Source: an uncultured Clostridia bacterium (GTDB lineage: Bacteria > Bacillota > Clostridia > Oscillospirales > Ruminococcaceae). From it: a DNA stretch of 10,032 bases. Below the pieces are notes generated by a model. It had not been told where the DNA came from, did no database searches, and saw only the letters and a list, made by a program, of their open reading frames with translations. The DNA lies in contig CAMEQX010000028.1 of NCBI GenBank assembly GCA_945933905.1, positions 1 through 10,032 of the forward strand. The letters run 5' to 3'. The position numbers and the translations under genes are program-made. Below are positions 1 through 6,618 of the stretch, piece by piece (within the stretch, counting starts at the first letter, position 1; each line of letters opens with the position of its first letter).

Positions 1-1
1 G

Positions 2-718
2 TGGATTTTGAGCTGCTACACGCAGTTTGGCGAGTTGTCGAGAATGACGCAGTTCAAGGACAAATCCGAGAAGCACCCCGACAACATCAACGCGGGACTT
101 TTCACCTATCCCGTGCTGATGGCGGCGGATATTCTGCTGTATCAGGCGGATTTGGTGCCGGTTGGCGTTGACCAGTCGCAGCACCTCGAGCTTGCCCGCA
201 ACATTGTACAGCGCTTCAACGGCATCTACGGCGACGTTTTCACGATGCCCGAGGGTTATATCACGAAGGCAACCGCGAAGGTTATGTCGCTTCAGGAGCC
301 GACAAAGAAGATGTCCAAGTCCGACGAGAACCCGAACGCTTCCGTGTGGATTTTGGACGACAAGGACACGATTATCCGCAAGTTCAAGCGCGCCGTTACC
401 GACAGCGAAACCGAGGTTTGCGCGCGCGAGGGCAAAGACGGTATCATCAACCTGATGTCCATTTACGGCGGCGTGACGGGCAAGAGCTTTGAGGAAATCG
501 AAGCCGAGTTCAAGGGCAAGGGCTACGGAGACTTCAAGCTTGCGGTCGGCGAGGCGGTCGCGGACAGCTTGGCTCCGCTCCAAAACGAGTACAAGCGCCT
601 CTCCTCCGACAAGGCGTATATCGAGGATTGTATGAAAAAGGGCGCGGAGAAGGCGTTCAAGTTCTCGAGAAAGACGCTTTCAAAGGTTCAGAAGAAGGTT
701 GGCTTTATCACATTTTAA
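2..718 (+). CDS. trpS: Tryptophanyl-tRNA synthetase, C-terminal part (5' end outside window)
   Basis: This enzyme charges tRNA-Trp with tryptophan using ATP, in the cytoplasm; it is a class I aminoacyl-tRNA synthetase and a homodimer in the known family. The frame is open from base 2, and 238 residues are visible of a family length near 330, so the Rossmann-fold start with the HIGH motif lies upstream of the window. The visible part begins in the family-typical stretch CYTQFGELSRMTQFKDKS, followed by NINAGLFTYPVLMAADILLY, the VPVGVDQSQHLELAR segment, and the KMSKS ATP-binding loop encoded at about 308-322. The alpha-helical anticodon-binding region fills the rest and ends in the usual basic tail before TAA at 716-718. 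No strong U-tailed terminator follows directly. The TTG at 8 is an internal codon, not the real start. Identification is very secure. Confidence 0.97.
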   Translation, partial: WILSCYTQFGELSRMTQFKDKSEKHPDNINAGLFTYPVLMAADILLYQADLVPVGVDQSQHLELARNIVQRFNGIYGDVFTMPEGYITKATAKVMSLQEPTKKMSKSDENPNASVWILDDKDTIIRKFKRAVTDSETEVCAREGKDGIINLMSIYGGVTGKSFEEIEAEFKGKGYGDFKLAVGEAVADSLAPLQNEYKRLSSDKAYIEDCMKKGAEKAFKFSRKTLSKVQKKVGFITF

Positions 719-747
719 CGAAAATCCGGCGTGATTTCCCACGATTG

Positions 748-763
748 TTGTTGAATTCAACAA
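748..763. repeat. 16-bp perfect palindrome in the trpS-rpmB spacer
   Basis: TTGTTGAATTCAACAA reads the same on both strands. It lies 30 bases after the trpS stop and 27 bases before the -35 box of rpmB. As RNA it could fold a six-pair stem with an AAUU loop, but no run of U follows on the + strand, so it is a poor intrinsic terminator. It could be a remnant terminator, a protein-binding site or chance. Confidence 0.45.
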
Positions 764-789
764 AAATTCCGCAATAATTGAAATTCCTC

Positions 790-818
790 TTGAAATTCAG
801 CGCGATTTCTGTTAAAAT
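790..818 (+). promoter_or_regulatory. Sigma-A promoter of rpmB
   Basis: A -35 box TTGAAA (790-795), a 17-bp spacer and a -10 box TAAAAT (813-818) preceded by TG one base upstream form a near-consensus extended -10 promoter. The predicted start near 825 gives a leader of about 50 nt before the rpmB ATG. This suggests that rpmB is transcribed on its own rather than only by read-through from trpS. Confidence 0.8.
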
Positions 819-873
819 ATTATTTGTAACGTGTTTAATTAAATAATTTTATCGGAAGGACGGTGTAAATATA

Positions 874-1065
874 ATGGCTAAATGTGAAATCTGCGGCAAG
901 AGTGTCGCTTTCGGAATTAGTGTTTCCCACTCTCACAGAAGAAGCAACAGAACCTACAAGCCCAATGTTAAGAAGGTTAGAGCGGTTGTAAACGGCACAC
1001 CGTGCAGAGTTTACGCCTGCACTCGCTGCCTGCGCTCCGGTTTTGTTCAGAGAGCGGCTGACTGA
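874..1065 (+). CDS. rpmB: Large-subunit ribosomal protein bL28
   Basis: This is a 63-residue structural protein of the 50S ribosomal subunit. It starts MAKCEICGK and carries the family's basic core with SHSHRRSNRTYKPN and the C-terminal TRCLRSG segment. Cys4, Cys7, Cys49 and Cys52 form the two CxxC pairs of the zinc-binding version of L28, as opposed to the cysteine-free version used by some bacteria under zinc limitation. A further cysteine, Cys44, lies nearby. The ATG at 874 is preceded by GGAAGGA at 854-860, a fairly long spacing of 13 bases. The gene appears monocistronic: it has its own promoter at 790-818 and a terminator hairpin 22 bases after its TGA. Length and sequence are normal for the family. 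Confidence 0.97.
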   Translation: MAKCEICGKSVAFGISVSHSHRRSNRTYKPNVKKVRAVVNGTPCRVYACTRCLRSGFVQRAAD

Positions 1066-1079
1066 TTTGCGAATTTCAT

Positions 1080-1116
1080 AAAAAACGAGCCTTGTTGTAT
1101 CAAGGCTCATTTTTTG
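1080..1116 (+). terminator. Intrinsic terminator of rpmB, probably bidirectional
   Basis: An eight-pair perfect stem GAGCCTTG (1087-1094) / CAAGGCTC (1101-1108) with a six-base loop is followed by ATTTTTTG. It is preceded by six A residues (1080-1085), so the opposite strand also reads a stem followed by a T run. It ends the rpmB transcript and could act as a second stop for the convergent PBP transcript. Confidence 0.9.
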
Positions 1117-1130
1117 TTCAAAAAAATTTC

Positions 1131-1166
1131 AAAAAATTTCCCCCGAACAGAAATTCGGGGGATTTT
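1131..1166 (-). terminator. Intrinsic terminator of the class A PBP gene, probably bidirectional
   Basis: An eight-pair stem CCCCCGAA (1140-1147) / TTCGGGGG (1154-1161) with a six-base loop lies 7 bases past the PBP stop codon. On the - strand it is followed by AAATTTTTTG and another T run; on the + strand it is followed by ATTTTTG. Together with the hairpin at 1087-1108 it insulates the two convergent genes in both directions. Confidence 0.88.
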
Positions 1167-1168
1167 TG

Positions 1169-3541
1169 TTAATAATATCTTGCCAGTTCTTCCTTGACTT
1201 GCTCCTCGTTCGCGAGGTCATAGTCCTCCCACTTTTTGTTGAGCGCCTCGAGCTCTTCCTCGTGGTTGCCCGAGCAGTAGCCGGGGAGATTTCCGTCGCG
1301 ATAGTAGCCGATTTTGGTTTCCTCGCAGCTTGTTGACGCGAGAAGTCCCGTTTGAACGCAATATCTGCGCTCCAGCACAGATGTGTCGGGCGTGAATTTA
1401 TGCGTCTGCGTTGTATCGACAATGTCAATCATAACGTCGTGCCAAATCTGCGCGCAATAGCGGTGGTAATCCCAGTTGGGAAGCCAGCTGTACGACGGGA
1501 TATCCTTGTTGTTGTCGTAGCCCAGCCAAACCATTCCGACATATTCGGGTGTGCAGCCTGCGAAAAGCAGGTCCGTGCCGGAGTTCGAGGTACCCGTTTT
1601 ACCGATAACCTCGCAGTTCGGGAGCGCCGCATTTGCGCCCGAAGAAGTTCCGTCCGTGACAACCGTTTTCATCATTCGGTTGACAATCCAAGCCGTGTCG
1701 CTGTCGATAGCCTGCGTGCCGTAGAAATCCTGCTTGAGAATAACGTTGTCCTTGCTGTCGAGCACGCGGCTGTACAGCATCGGGCGATAGTAAATTCCGC
1801 CGTTTCCGAAAATCTGATAAGCGGCAGCCATCTCGTAGAGCTTCGCGCCGTTTGTGAGCGCGCCCATCGACATCGGAGAAAGCGCGATATCCGTGTCAGC
1901 GATTGTCGTCAGACCGAGGTTTTGCGTGAGCTGATTGAAGCAAACCTGAGGCGTGAGCAGCTGAGTAATTCGCACGGCAAGCGTGTTCTTCGACTCGCGA
2001 AGTCCCATCCACACGGGCATAAGTTCTTCTGTTTGAACCTTGTCGAAGTTCCACGGCCATTTTGTAATGGTGTAATTATCGCCGATAATTGAGATTTGCT
2101 TATCGGGGAGCATTGTCGAGAAAGTGACGAGGTTGTTTTGAATTGCCGTTGAATAAACGGAAATCGGTTTTATTGTCGAACCGGGCGAGCGCATCGCCAT
2201 AGTTGCGCGGTTGAAGCAGTTGTCGCCGGGCTTGTCGCCGAGACCTCCCGCCAGCGCCACGACAGTGCCCTCATAGTTTGTGATAACGAACGCCGATTGC
2301 AGAAGGTCGGTTTCCTTTGCGGTTTTGTCGTATTTCGTCATCGCGATAAGCGGGTCGCGGTATTTTTCCTCAAGAATATCCTGAAGCTCCATATCCATAT
2401 TGATATAGATTTTATAGCCGCCGTTGTAGATTTCATTTCGCGCGCTTGTGTAGGAAACGCCCTTAAGCTCCGCGTAGTCGTTGATAACTTGGTCGATTGC
2501 CGCGTCAACATACCAGTTTTGCGAGATTTCATACTCGTCCCACTTGTACGCCTCGTAAATCAAGTCCTCCTCGTCCTCGTCCTTCTCGGTTTCATCGGGA
2601 ACTTCGGTTTCGAGGGAATTCGGGTCAACATAGCCGAATGCGTCGCCGTAAACGGTTCTCGAGAACTTAACCTTTTCAACCTTCGCGTCCTCGAATTCGC
2701 GCAGCGAGATATAGCCTTGCTCGTACATATTTTCAAGCGCGTAAATCTGATTGTCCTTGCAGTTTTGCAGGTCATAGAACGGCGAGCGCTTTGTGGGATT
2801 TCGTATCATTCCCGCTATGATAGCGGATTCTGCGATAGTCAAATCCTTCGCGTCCTTGCCGAAATAATACTGCGAAGCCGCGCCCACGCCGTAAACCATT
2901 CCTCCGAGCCAAATTCGGTTGAGATAGCTCTCGAGGATATCGATTTTCGTGTATTTTTCCTCAAGCGACATCGCGCGGAAAATCTCGCGGAGCTTGCGCT
3001 CCCAATTATGTTTGTCGTCGCCGGTGATGTTTTTGACGAGCTGTTGAGTAATCGTAGAGCCGCCTTGTCCCGCGCGGTCAAGGTTCAGCACGTTTGCACC
3101 GAGCGCGAAAACCGTTCTGCGCCAGTCAACGCCCTTGTGGTCCCAGAAACGCTTGTCCTCGGTTGAAACAACGGCGTTTATCAGGTGCGGTGAGATATCC
3201 TCATAGTTAGTCCAGATGCGGTTTTGCTCGGCTGCTAGGCGCGTTATTTCAACCTCGTGGCCGTCCTTGTCATACGCGTAAATCATACTTGTGTATTTCA
3301 TCTCGGTATCACGGAGATTAGCGTCAAAGCCGTTGTCCGCGAAGTTGAGGATATACACAACGACAACCGTGATGACGATGCAAAGCATCACCACGATAAT
3401 CAAAAGCATTGAAGAAAGCGTAGTCCCGACAACCGTGAGCACGTGCCCGATATTTTTCATAACGCGCTGTTTTTTGCGCGGGTCGCGTTTTTTCTTCGGC
3501 TCGTCCTTTATTTTGATGTAGTGGAATTTTTTACCATTCAT
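1169..3541 (-). CDS. Class A penicillin-binding protein (PBP1a type; glycosyltransferase plus transpeptidase)
   Basis: This membrane enzyme polymerises lipid II into glycan strands and cross-links their peptides outside the membrane. In order, the 790 residues show a Lys/Arg-rich cytoplasmic tail (about 1-30), one long hydrophobic anchor (about 34-66), a GT51 glycosyltransferase domain and a transpeptidase domain. The GT51 part contains TEDKRFWDHKG with catalytic Glu128, GGSTITQQLVKN (160-171), and the RKLREIF and ILESYLN motifs. A linker with an acidic run (about 313-329) follows. The transpeptidase has SPGSTIK with Ser455 as the acylated serine, SKN (517-519) and KTG (648-650), so both active sites look intact. 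The C-terminal tail carries cysteines at about 728, 739 and 756. I chose the ATG at 3541 because AGGTG (3548-3552) sits 6 bases upstream. The in-frame GTG at 3550, giving 793 residues, lies inside that site. Likely symbol ponA or pbp1A, not assigned. Confidence 0.96.
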   Translation of the reverse strand: MNGKKFHYIKIKDEPKKKRDPRKKQRVMKNIGHVLTVVGTTLSSMLLIIVVMLCIVITVVVVYILNFADNGFDANLRDTEMKYTSMIYAYDKDGHEVEITRLAAEQNRIWTNYEDISPHLINAVVSTEDKRFWDHKGVDWRRTVFALGANVLNLDRAGQGGSTITQQLVKNITGDDKHNWERKLREIFRAMSLEEKYTKIDILESYLNRIWLGGMVYGVGAASQYYFGKDAKDLTIAESAIIAGMIRNPTKRSPFYDLQNCKDNQIYALENMYEQGYISLREFEDAKVEKVKFSRTVYGDAFGYVDPNSLETEVPDETEKDEDEEDLIYEAYKWDEYEISQNWYVDAAIDQVINDYAELKGVSYTSARNEIYNGGYKIYINMDMELQDILEEKYRDPLIAMTKYDKTAKETDLLQSAFVITNYEGTVVALAGGLGDKPGDNCFNRATMAMRSPGSTIKPISVYSTAIQNNLVTFSTMLPDKQISIIGDNYTITKWPWNFDKVQTEELMPVWMGLRESKNTLAVRITQLLTPQVCFNQLTQNLGLTTIADTDIALSPMSMGALTNGAKLYEMAAAYQIFGNGGIYYRPMLYSRVLDSKDNVILKQDFYGTQAIDSDTAWIVNRMMKTVVTDGTSSGANAALPNCEVIGKTGTSNSGTDLLFAGCTPEYVGMVWLGYDNNKDIPSYSWLPNWDYHRYCAQIWHDVMIDIVDTTQTHKFTPDTSVLERRYCVQTGLLASTSCEETKIGYYRDGNLPGYCSGNHEEELEALNKKWEDYDLANEEQVKEELARYY

Positions 3542-3581
3542 AATAATCACCTAAACAATGTTGAAAATCATACTTATAATA

Positions 3582-3610
3582 ATTATACCACAAATCCAAG
3601 CAAATGTTAA
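3582..3610 (-). promoter_or_regulatory. Sigma-A promoter of the PBP gene
   Basis: On the - strand, TTAACA (3610-3605), a 17-bp spacer and a perfect TATAAT (3587-3582) with an upstream TGG form an extended -10 promoter. The expected start near 3575 gives a short leader of about 35 nt. The PBP gene therefore has its own promoter although it lies downstream of glmS-mpg on the same strand. Confidence 0.82.
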
Positions 3611-3654
3611 TACTTTTTTATAAAAATTATGTGAAAATTTCTTCACGCGAGAAG

Positions 3655-3675
3655 CCCGAAAACTGCTTTTTCGGG
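3655..3675 (-). terminator. Hairpin between mpg and the PBP promoter, possible weak terminator
   Basis: A perfect eight-pair stem CCCGAAAA / TTTTCGGG with a five-base loop lies about 125 bases downstream of the mpg stop and 45 bases upstream of the PBP -35 box. On the - strand it is followed by CTTCTCGCG rather than a U run, so it is not a canonical intrinsic terminator. It may mark the end of the glmS-mpg transcript after trimming, or need a factor. The rest of 3611-3799 shows no gene I can support. Confidence 0.4.
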
Positions 3676-3799
3676 GAATTTCAGAGCGAGAATCACATTT
3701 TGCGTAGATTTCGCCAAAATTCTTCCCCAAAAACTTTGAGGAAAACCGTGTTGCTTTAGTTTGGCAAAATGCCGCGCTTTCGCTCGATTTTCAGCGAAT

Positions 3800-4639
3800 T
3801 CACCCCAAAAAATCCCTCGAAACATACTTTTTCGGCACTTTTGACACAAATTTGCTGTTTTTCACAAAAAACCGCCAAAGCTTGTCGCGATATTCCTCGG
3901 CGTAGTCGATGTTTATTCTCGGAGAAACGGAGATTTCGCTTTTCGGCAGCTCGGGGCGGTCGAGGATAAAAAGCTCGTTTTTGCACAAATCCGCGCCGCT
4001 TTGCTCACGGGTAATTCCAAGCGCTCCGCAGAGCTTTCCGGGACCGCTGCACAGGTTTTCAAGCTTGTCCGTGCCGCGCCGTTTTTTCATCAGCTCGAGG
4101 TTGTCGAGCGGCTCCAGCGCGCGTATCAGCACGGCTTCGGGCTTTTCCTTCACGTTTGCGACAACGTTGAAGCAGCTGTACATCCCATAAATCAGATAAA
4201 CATACGCGAAGCCGCCCTTGCCGTACATAACCGCGGTCCGCGGCGTCGGCACACCCCCGCAGGAATGCGCGCCCTTGTCGTCGGGACCGACATAAGCCTC
4301 GGTTTCAACGATAATTCCGGACGTCACGCCTTCGGCGGTCTTGTGTACAAGCACCTTCCCCAAAAGCGCGGGAGCAAGCTCCTCGGCGCCCTTGAGGTAA
4401 AATTCTCTGTTAACTTTTTCCGTATTTTTTATTCCGTGGTAACATCTCGCGAGATTTCTCGTCAAATCGTGCGATAAAGCGAAAGTGCCGTTGAATATCG
4501 GCGAATTTTCCCGACAAAAGCCGCGTTCCCGCAAACTTACTCCGTGGTAACATCTCGCGAGATTTCTCGTCAAATCGTGCGATAACGCGAAAATGCTGTT
4601 GAATATCGGCGAATTTCCCCGACAAAAGCCGCGTTCCAC
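3800..4639 (-). CDS. mpg: 3-methyladenine-type DNA glycosylase (AAG/MPG family) with repeat-encoded N-terminal extension
   Basis: This enzyme removes alkylated or deaminated purines from DNA as the first step of base-excision repair. The family core starts at about residue 76 (VNREFYLKGAEELAPALLGK). It contains IVETEAYVGPDDKGAHS, where Glu114, Tyr116 and His125 match the known catalytic and base-stacking residues of the human enzyme (E125, Y127, H136). FAYVYLIYGMYSCFNVV, LIRALEP, the SGPGKLCGALGI segment and RINIDYAEE follow. The core of about 200 residues is of normal size, with roughly 12 extra residues after the usual FVSK end. Residues 2-69 are two 36-residue repeats encoded by the tandem DNA repeats. 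No ATG exists near the core start. The best candidates are GTG 4639 (GGAG at 4649-4652, spacing 9), TTG 4534 (GGAG 5 bases upstream) and TTG 4465 (no clear site). Probably co-transcribed with glmS, 6 bases upstream. The family call is secure; the start is not. Confidence 0.87.
   Translation of the reverse strand: MERGFCRGNSPIFNSIFALSHDLTRNLARCYHGVSLRERGFCRENSPIFNGTFALSHDLTRNLARCYHGIKNTEKVNREFYLKGAEELAPALLGKVLVHKTAEGVTSGIIVETEAYVGPDDKGAHSCGGVPTPRTAVMYGKGGFAYVYLIYGMYSCFNVVANVKEKPEAVLIRALEPLDNLELMKKRRGTDKLENLCSGPGKLCGALGITREQSGADLCKNELFILDRPELPKSEISVSPRINIDYAEEYRDKLWRFFVKNSKFVSKVPKKYVSRDFLG
4433..4540. repeat. Tandem repeat unit 1 (108 bp), glmS-distal copy
   Basis: This unit matches the neighbouring unit at about 102 of 109 aligned positions (six substitutions and one single-base indel). 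It contains the perfect palindrome TCTCGCGAGA at 4445-4454. On the - strand the left part of the unit resembles the last codons and stop of glmS (GAGAAATCTCGCGA, then GTTACCACGGA), with the stop shifted out of frame. It codes for the second protein repeat of the mpg extension. Confidence 0.93.
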
Positions 4640-4649
4640 GCAAGTTTAC
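4541..4649. repeat. Tandem repeat unit 2 (109 bp), glmS-proximal copy
   Basis: This is the second copy, directly abutting unit 1, with its own TCTCGCGAGA palindrome at 4553-4562. It runs up to the glmS stop codon. The true glmS tail at 4650-4687 looks like the beginning of a third copy: TCCGTAGTAA, then CGCGAGATTTCTCG. Both units keep the mpg frame open because the spacing between the two protein copies is exactly 108 bases. Confidence 0.93.
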
Positions 4650-6472
4650 TCCGTAGTAACCGACTTCGCGAGATTTCTCGGCTTGTCGGGGTCGATGCCG
4701 CGCAGCACGCTGGTGTAATACGCGATAAGCTGGAGCGCGCAGACGGTGGCAAGCGGCGTGAGCGCGTCGGGAAGCAAGTTGTCGATGTCGAAGCGCATAT
4801 CAACGGTGTTCTCGGCGAACTGCGTTTCTTTTCGCGTAATCGCGATTATCGTAGCGCCGCGCGCCTTGACTTCTTCCATATTGCTGATGGTTTTCGGGAG
4901 AACGTCTTCCTGCGTTGCAAGCGTTATCACTGGATTTCCGTCCTCGATAAGCGAAATTGTGCCGTGCTTCAGTTCACCCGCAGCGTAAGCCTCGCTATGA
5001 ATGTAGGTGATTTCCTTGAGCTTCAGCGAGCCCTCAAGCGACAGCGCGTAATCAAACCCGCGCCCGATAAAGAACAGCTTTTCCACGTTCACCAGCTTTG
5101 ACGCGATAAACTTGCACTCGTCCTCTTTTTTGAGGATTGCCGCGATAGCATCGGGCGCTTTTTCGATATCGGCGGTGAGCTTTTTCAGTTCATCTTCATT
5201 GATTTTGCCCCGCGCAAAAGCAAGTCTGAACGCGATTAAGTACAGCACGGCAATCTGAACGGTGTAGGCTTTTGTGCTTGCCACGGCGATTTCGGGACCC
5301 GCAAGCGTGTTTATGCACATATCCGCGGCGCGTGCAATCGCGGAGTACTTCACGTTCACCACGGCAAGCGTTTTCGCGCCCATTTCCTTCGCGAGTTCAA
5401 GTCCCGCTTTGGTATCGGCGGTTTCGCCGCTTTGTGATACAAGAATAACAAGGTCGTTTTTATCGACAATCGGGTTCATATAGCGGAATTCGCTTGCGGT
5501 TTCCACGGTAACGGGAACTCGCGCGAGGTTTTCGATAGCGTAACGCGCGATAATTCCCGCGTGCATAGCGGTGCCGCACGCGACAACGAAAATTCTGTTT
5601 ATTCCGCGCATAAATTCATCGGTGAAGCCGATTTCGGAAAAATCCGGCACGCCGTTTTTGACAATCGATTTGAGCGTTTTCTCGACAACCTTCGGCTGCT
5701 CGTGGATTTCTTTGAGCATAAAGTGCGGGAAGCCCTGTTTTTGCGCCTGTTCAACGTCCCATTCGGCAGTCTGAACGGTTTTCTTGATTTCAAGACCGTG
5801 AACGTCAAAGAAGCTTGCGCCGTTTTCTTCCATACAAACGATTTCATCGTCCTCGAGGAGAACGTAGTTTTTGGTGTATTTCAAAAACGCGGGGATATCG
5901 GACGCGATGAAATATTCGCTGTCGCCGACGCCGACGATAAGCGGGCTTGCCTTGCGCACGGCGTAAACTCTGTCGGGGAAGTCCTTGAAAAGAATTCCGA
6001 GGGCGAAGCTGCCGCGGAGTTCTTTGACGACCTCGGTTATTGCGCGAAGCGGGTTTCGCTCGGAGTAATAGTAGTCGAGCAGGCAAGCGACGACTTCGCT
6101 GTCGGTTTGGCTGATGAACGCATAGCCTTTTTCCTTGAGGAAGGTTTTGAGCTCGGCGTAATTTTCGATAATTCCGTTATGTACGATGGTGACGCGCCCG
6201 TTTGAGTGAGGGTGAGAGTTGATATCGGAGGGTTCGCCGTGGGTTGCCCAACGGGTGTGACCGATACCGCAGAAGCCTTGGGGCTTGCCCTCGGTTTCAA
6301 GTTTTTCCTTCATACAAGCGAGTTTTCCGCGTGTTTTGACGGTTTTGATTAAGTTGTTTTCAAAGACGGCGATACCGGCGCTGTCGTAGCCGCGGTATTC
6401 GAGTTTTTCGAGGCCGTCCATAAGCACGTCGGCGCAGTCGCGTTTTCCGATATAGCCTACAATTCCGCACAT
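4646..6472 (-). CDS. glmS: Glutamine--fructose-6-phosphate aminotransferase (isomerizing), GlmS
   Basis: This cytoplasmic enzyme makes glucosamine-6-phosphate from fructose-6-phosphate and glutamine, the entry step to UDP-GlcNAc and hence peptidoglycan. The 608 residues start MCGIVGYIG, so Cys2 becomes the N-terminal nucleophile of the class II glutaminase domain. RWATHGEPSDINSHPH (74-89), NGIIENY (99-105) and TDSEVVA follow. Two SIS sugar-isomerase domains carry SQSGETADT (346-354), ASTKAYT (398-404) and LKLKEITYIHSEAYAAGELKHG, with Glu487 and His503. The tail DPDKPRNLAKSVTTE contains Lys603, which binds the sugar in the E. coli enzyme. The start is set by AGGGGG (6480-6485), 7 bases upstream of the ATG. 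A promoter at 6525-6553 leaves a leader of only about 45 nt, too short for the glmS ribozyme found in many Firmicutes. The gene's 3' end is echoed in the repeats that follow it. Confidence 0.98.
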   Translation of the reverse strand: MCGIVGYIGKRDCADVLMDGLEKLEYRGYDSAGIAVFENNLIKTVKTRGKLACMKEKLETEGKPQGFCGIGHTRWATHGEPSDINSHPHSNGRVTIVHNGIIENYAELKTFLKEKGYAFISQTDSEVVACLLDYYYSERNPLRAITEVVKELRGSFALGILFKDFPDRVYAVRKASPLIVGVGDSEYFIASDIPAFLKYTKNYVLLEDDEIVCMEENGASFFDVHGLEIKKTVQTAEWDVEQAQKQGFPHFMLKEIHEQPKVVEKTLKSIVKNGVPDFSEIGFTDEFMRGINRIFVVACGTAMHAGIIARYAIENLARVPVTVETASEFRYMNPIVDKNDLVILVSQSGETADTKAGLELAKEMGAKTLAVVNVKYSAIARAADMCINTLAGPEIAVASTKAYTVQIAVLYLIAFRLAFARGKINEDELKKLTADIEKAPDAIAAILKKEDECKFIASKLVNVEKLFFIGRGFDYALSLEGSLKLKEITYIHSEAYAAGELKHGTISLIEDGNPVITLATQEDVLPKTISNMEEVKARGATIIAITRKETQFAENTVDMRFDIDNLLPDALTPLATVCALQLIAYYTSVLRGIDPDKPRNLAKSVTTE

Positions 6473-6524
6473 AGTATTTCCCCCTAAATTTTGCTTTTAC
6501 AGCAATTTTATTCTCGATAATTTT

Positions 6525-6553
6525 ATTATATCACCTTTTTTGGCATAAGTCAA
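6525..6553 (-). promoter_or_regulatory. Sigma-A promoter of the glmS-mpg unit
   Basis: On the - strand, TTGACT (6553-6548), a 17-bp spacer and a perfect TATAAT (6530-6525) with TGA just upstream form a very strong predicted extended -10 promoter. Transcription should start near 6518. It lies directly downstream of the symporter terminator, so glmS is uncoupled from the symporter. Confidence 0.87.
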
Positions 6554-6585
6554 GGATTACGCGCAGAGAAGAGCACCGCGCAGCG

Positions 6586-6611
6586 AAAAAAGCGCCCGAT
6601 TTCTCAGGCGC
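6586..6611 (-). terminator. Intrinsic terminator of the AGCS symporter gene
   Basis: On the - strand, eight pairs GCGCCTGA / TCGGGCGC (one a U-G wobble) close a GAAA tetraloop and are followed by six T residues. The stem begins 7 bases after the symporter stop codon. This is a textbook U-tailed terminator with a stable GNRA loop. Confidence 0.94.
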
Positions 6612-6618
6612 CCTTGTA

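Noticed and set aside
1352..3166. Long + strand open frames (1352-2092 and 2297-3166) opposite the PBP gene.
   Set aside because: They are antisense shadows of a codon-biased gene, with no recognisable domain and no ribosome-binding site, while the - strand shows intact GT51 and transpeptidase motifs.
3643..3986. Small - strand frames at 3643-3849 and 3756-3986.
   Set aside because: They overlap the 3' end of mpg in other frames, have no convincing ribosome-binding site, and their composition is that of the spacer.
4410..4643. A second - strand frame (77 codons) open through both tandem repeats.
   Set aside because: It has the same repeated sequence read one frame over, ends inside the mpg core, and has no family resemblance. 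Two open frames follow from one stop-free unit being copied.
4433..4687. The tandem repeats as a CRISPR array or a structured RNA element.
   Set aside because: The units are over 100 bp, directly abutting, without unique spacers, and only two in number. Apart from a 10-bp palindrome I see no long conserved stem, and part of the unit is explained by the glmS tail.
5561..6205. A 214-codon + strand frame opposite glmS.
   Set aside because: It is the antisense of conserved GlmS glutaminase and SIS sequence; no family resemblance and no start signal.
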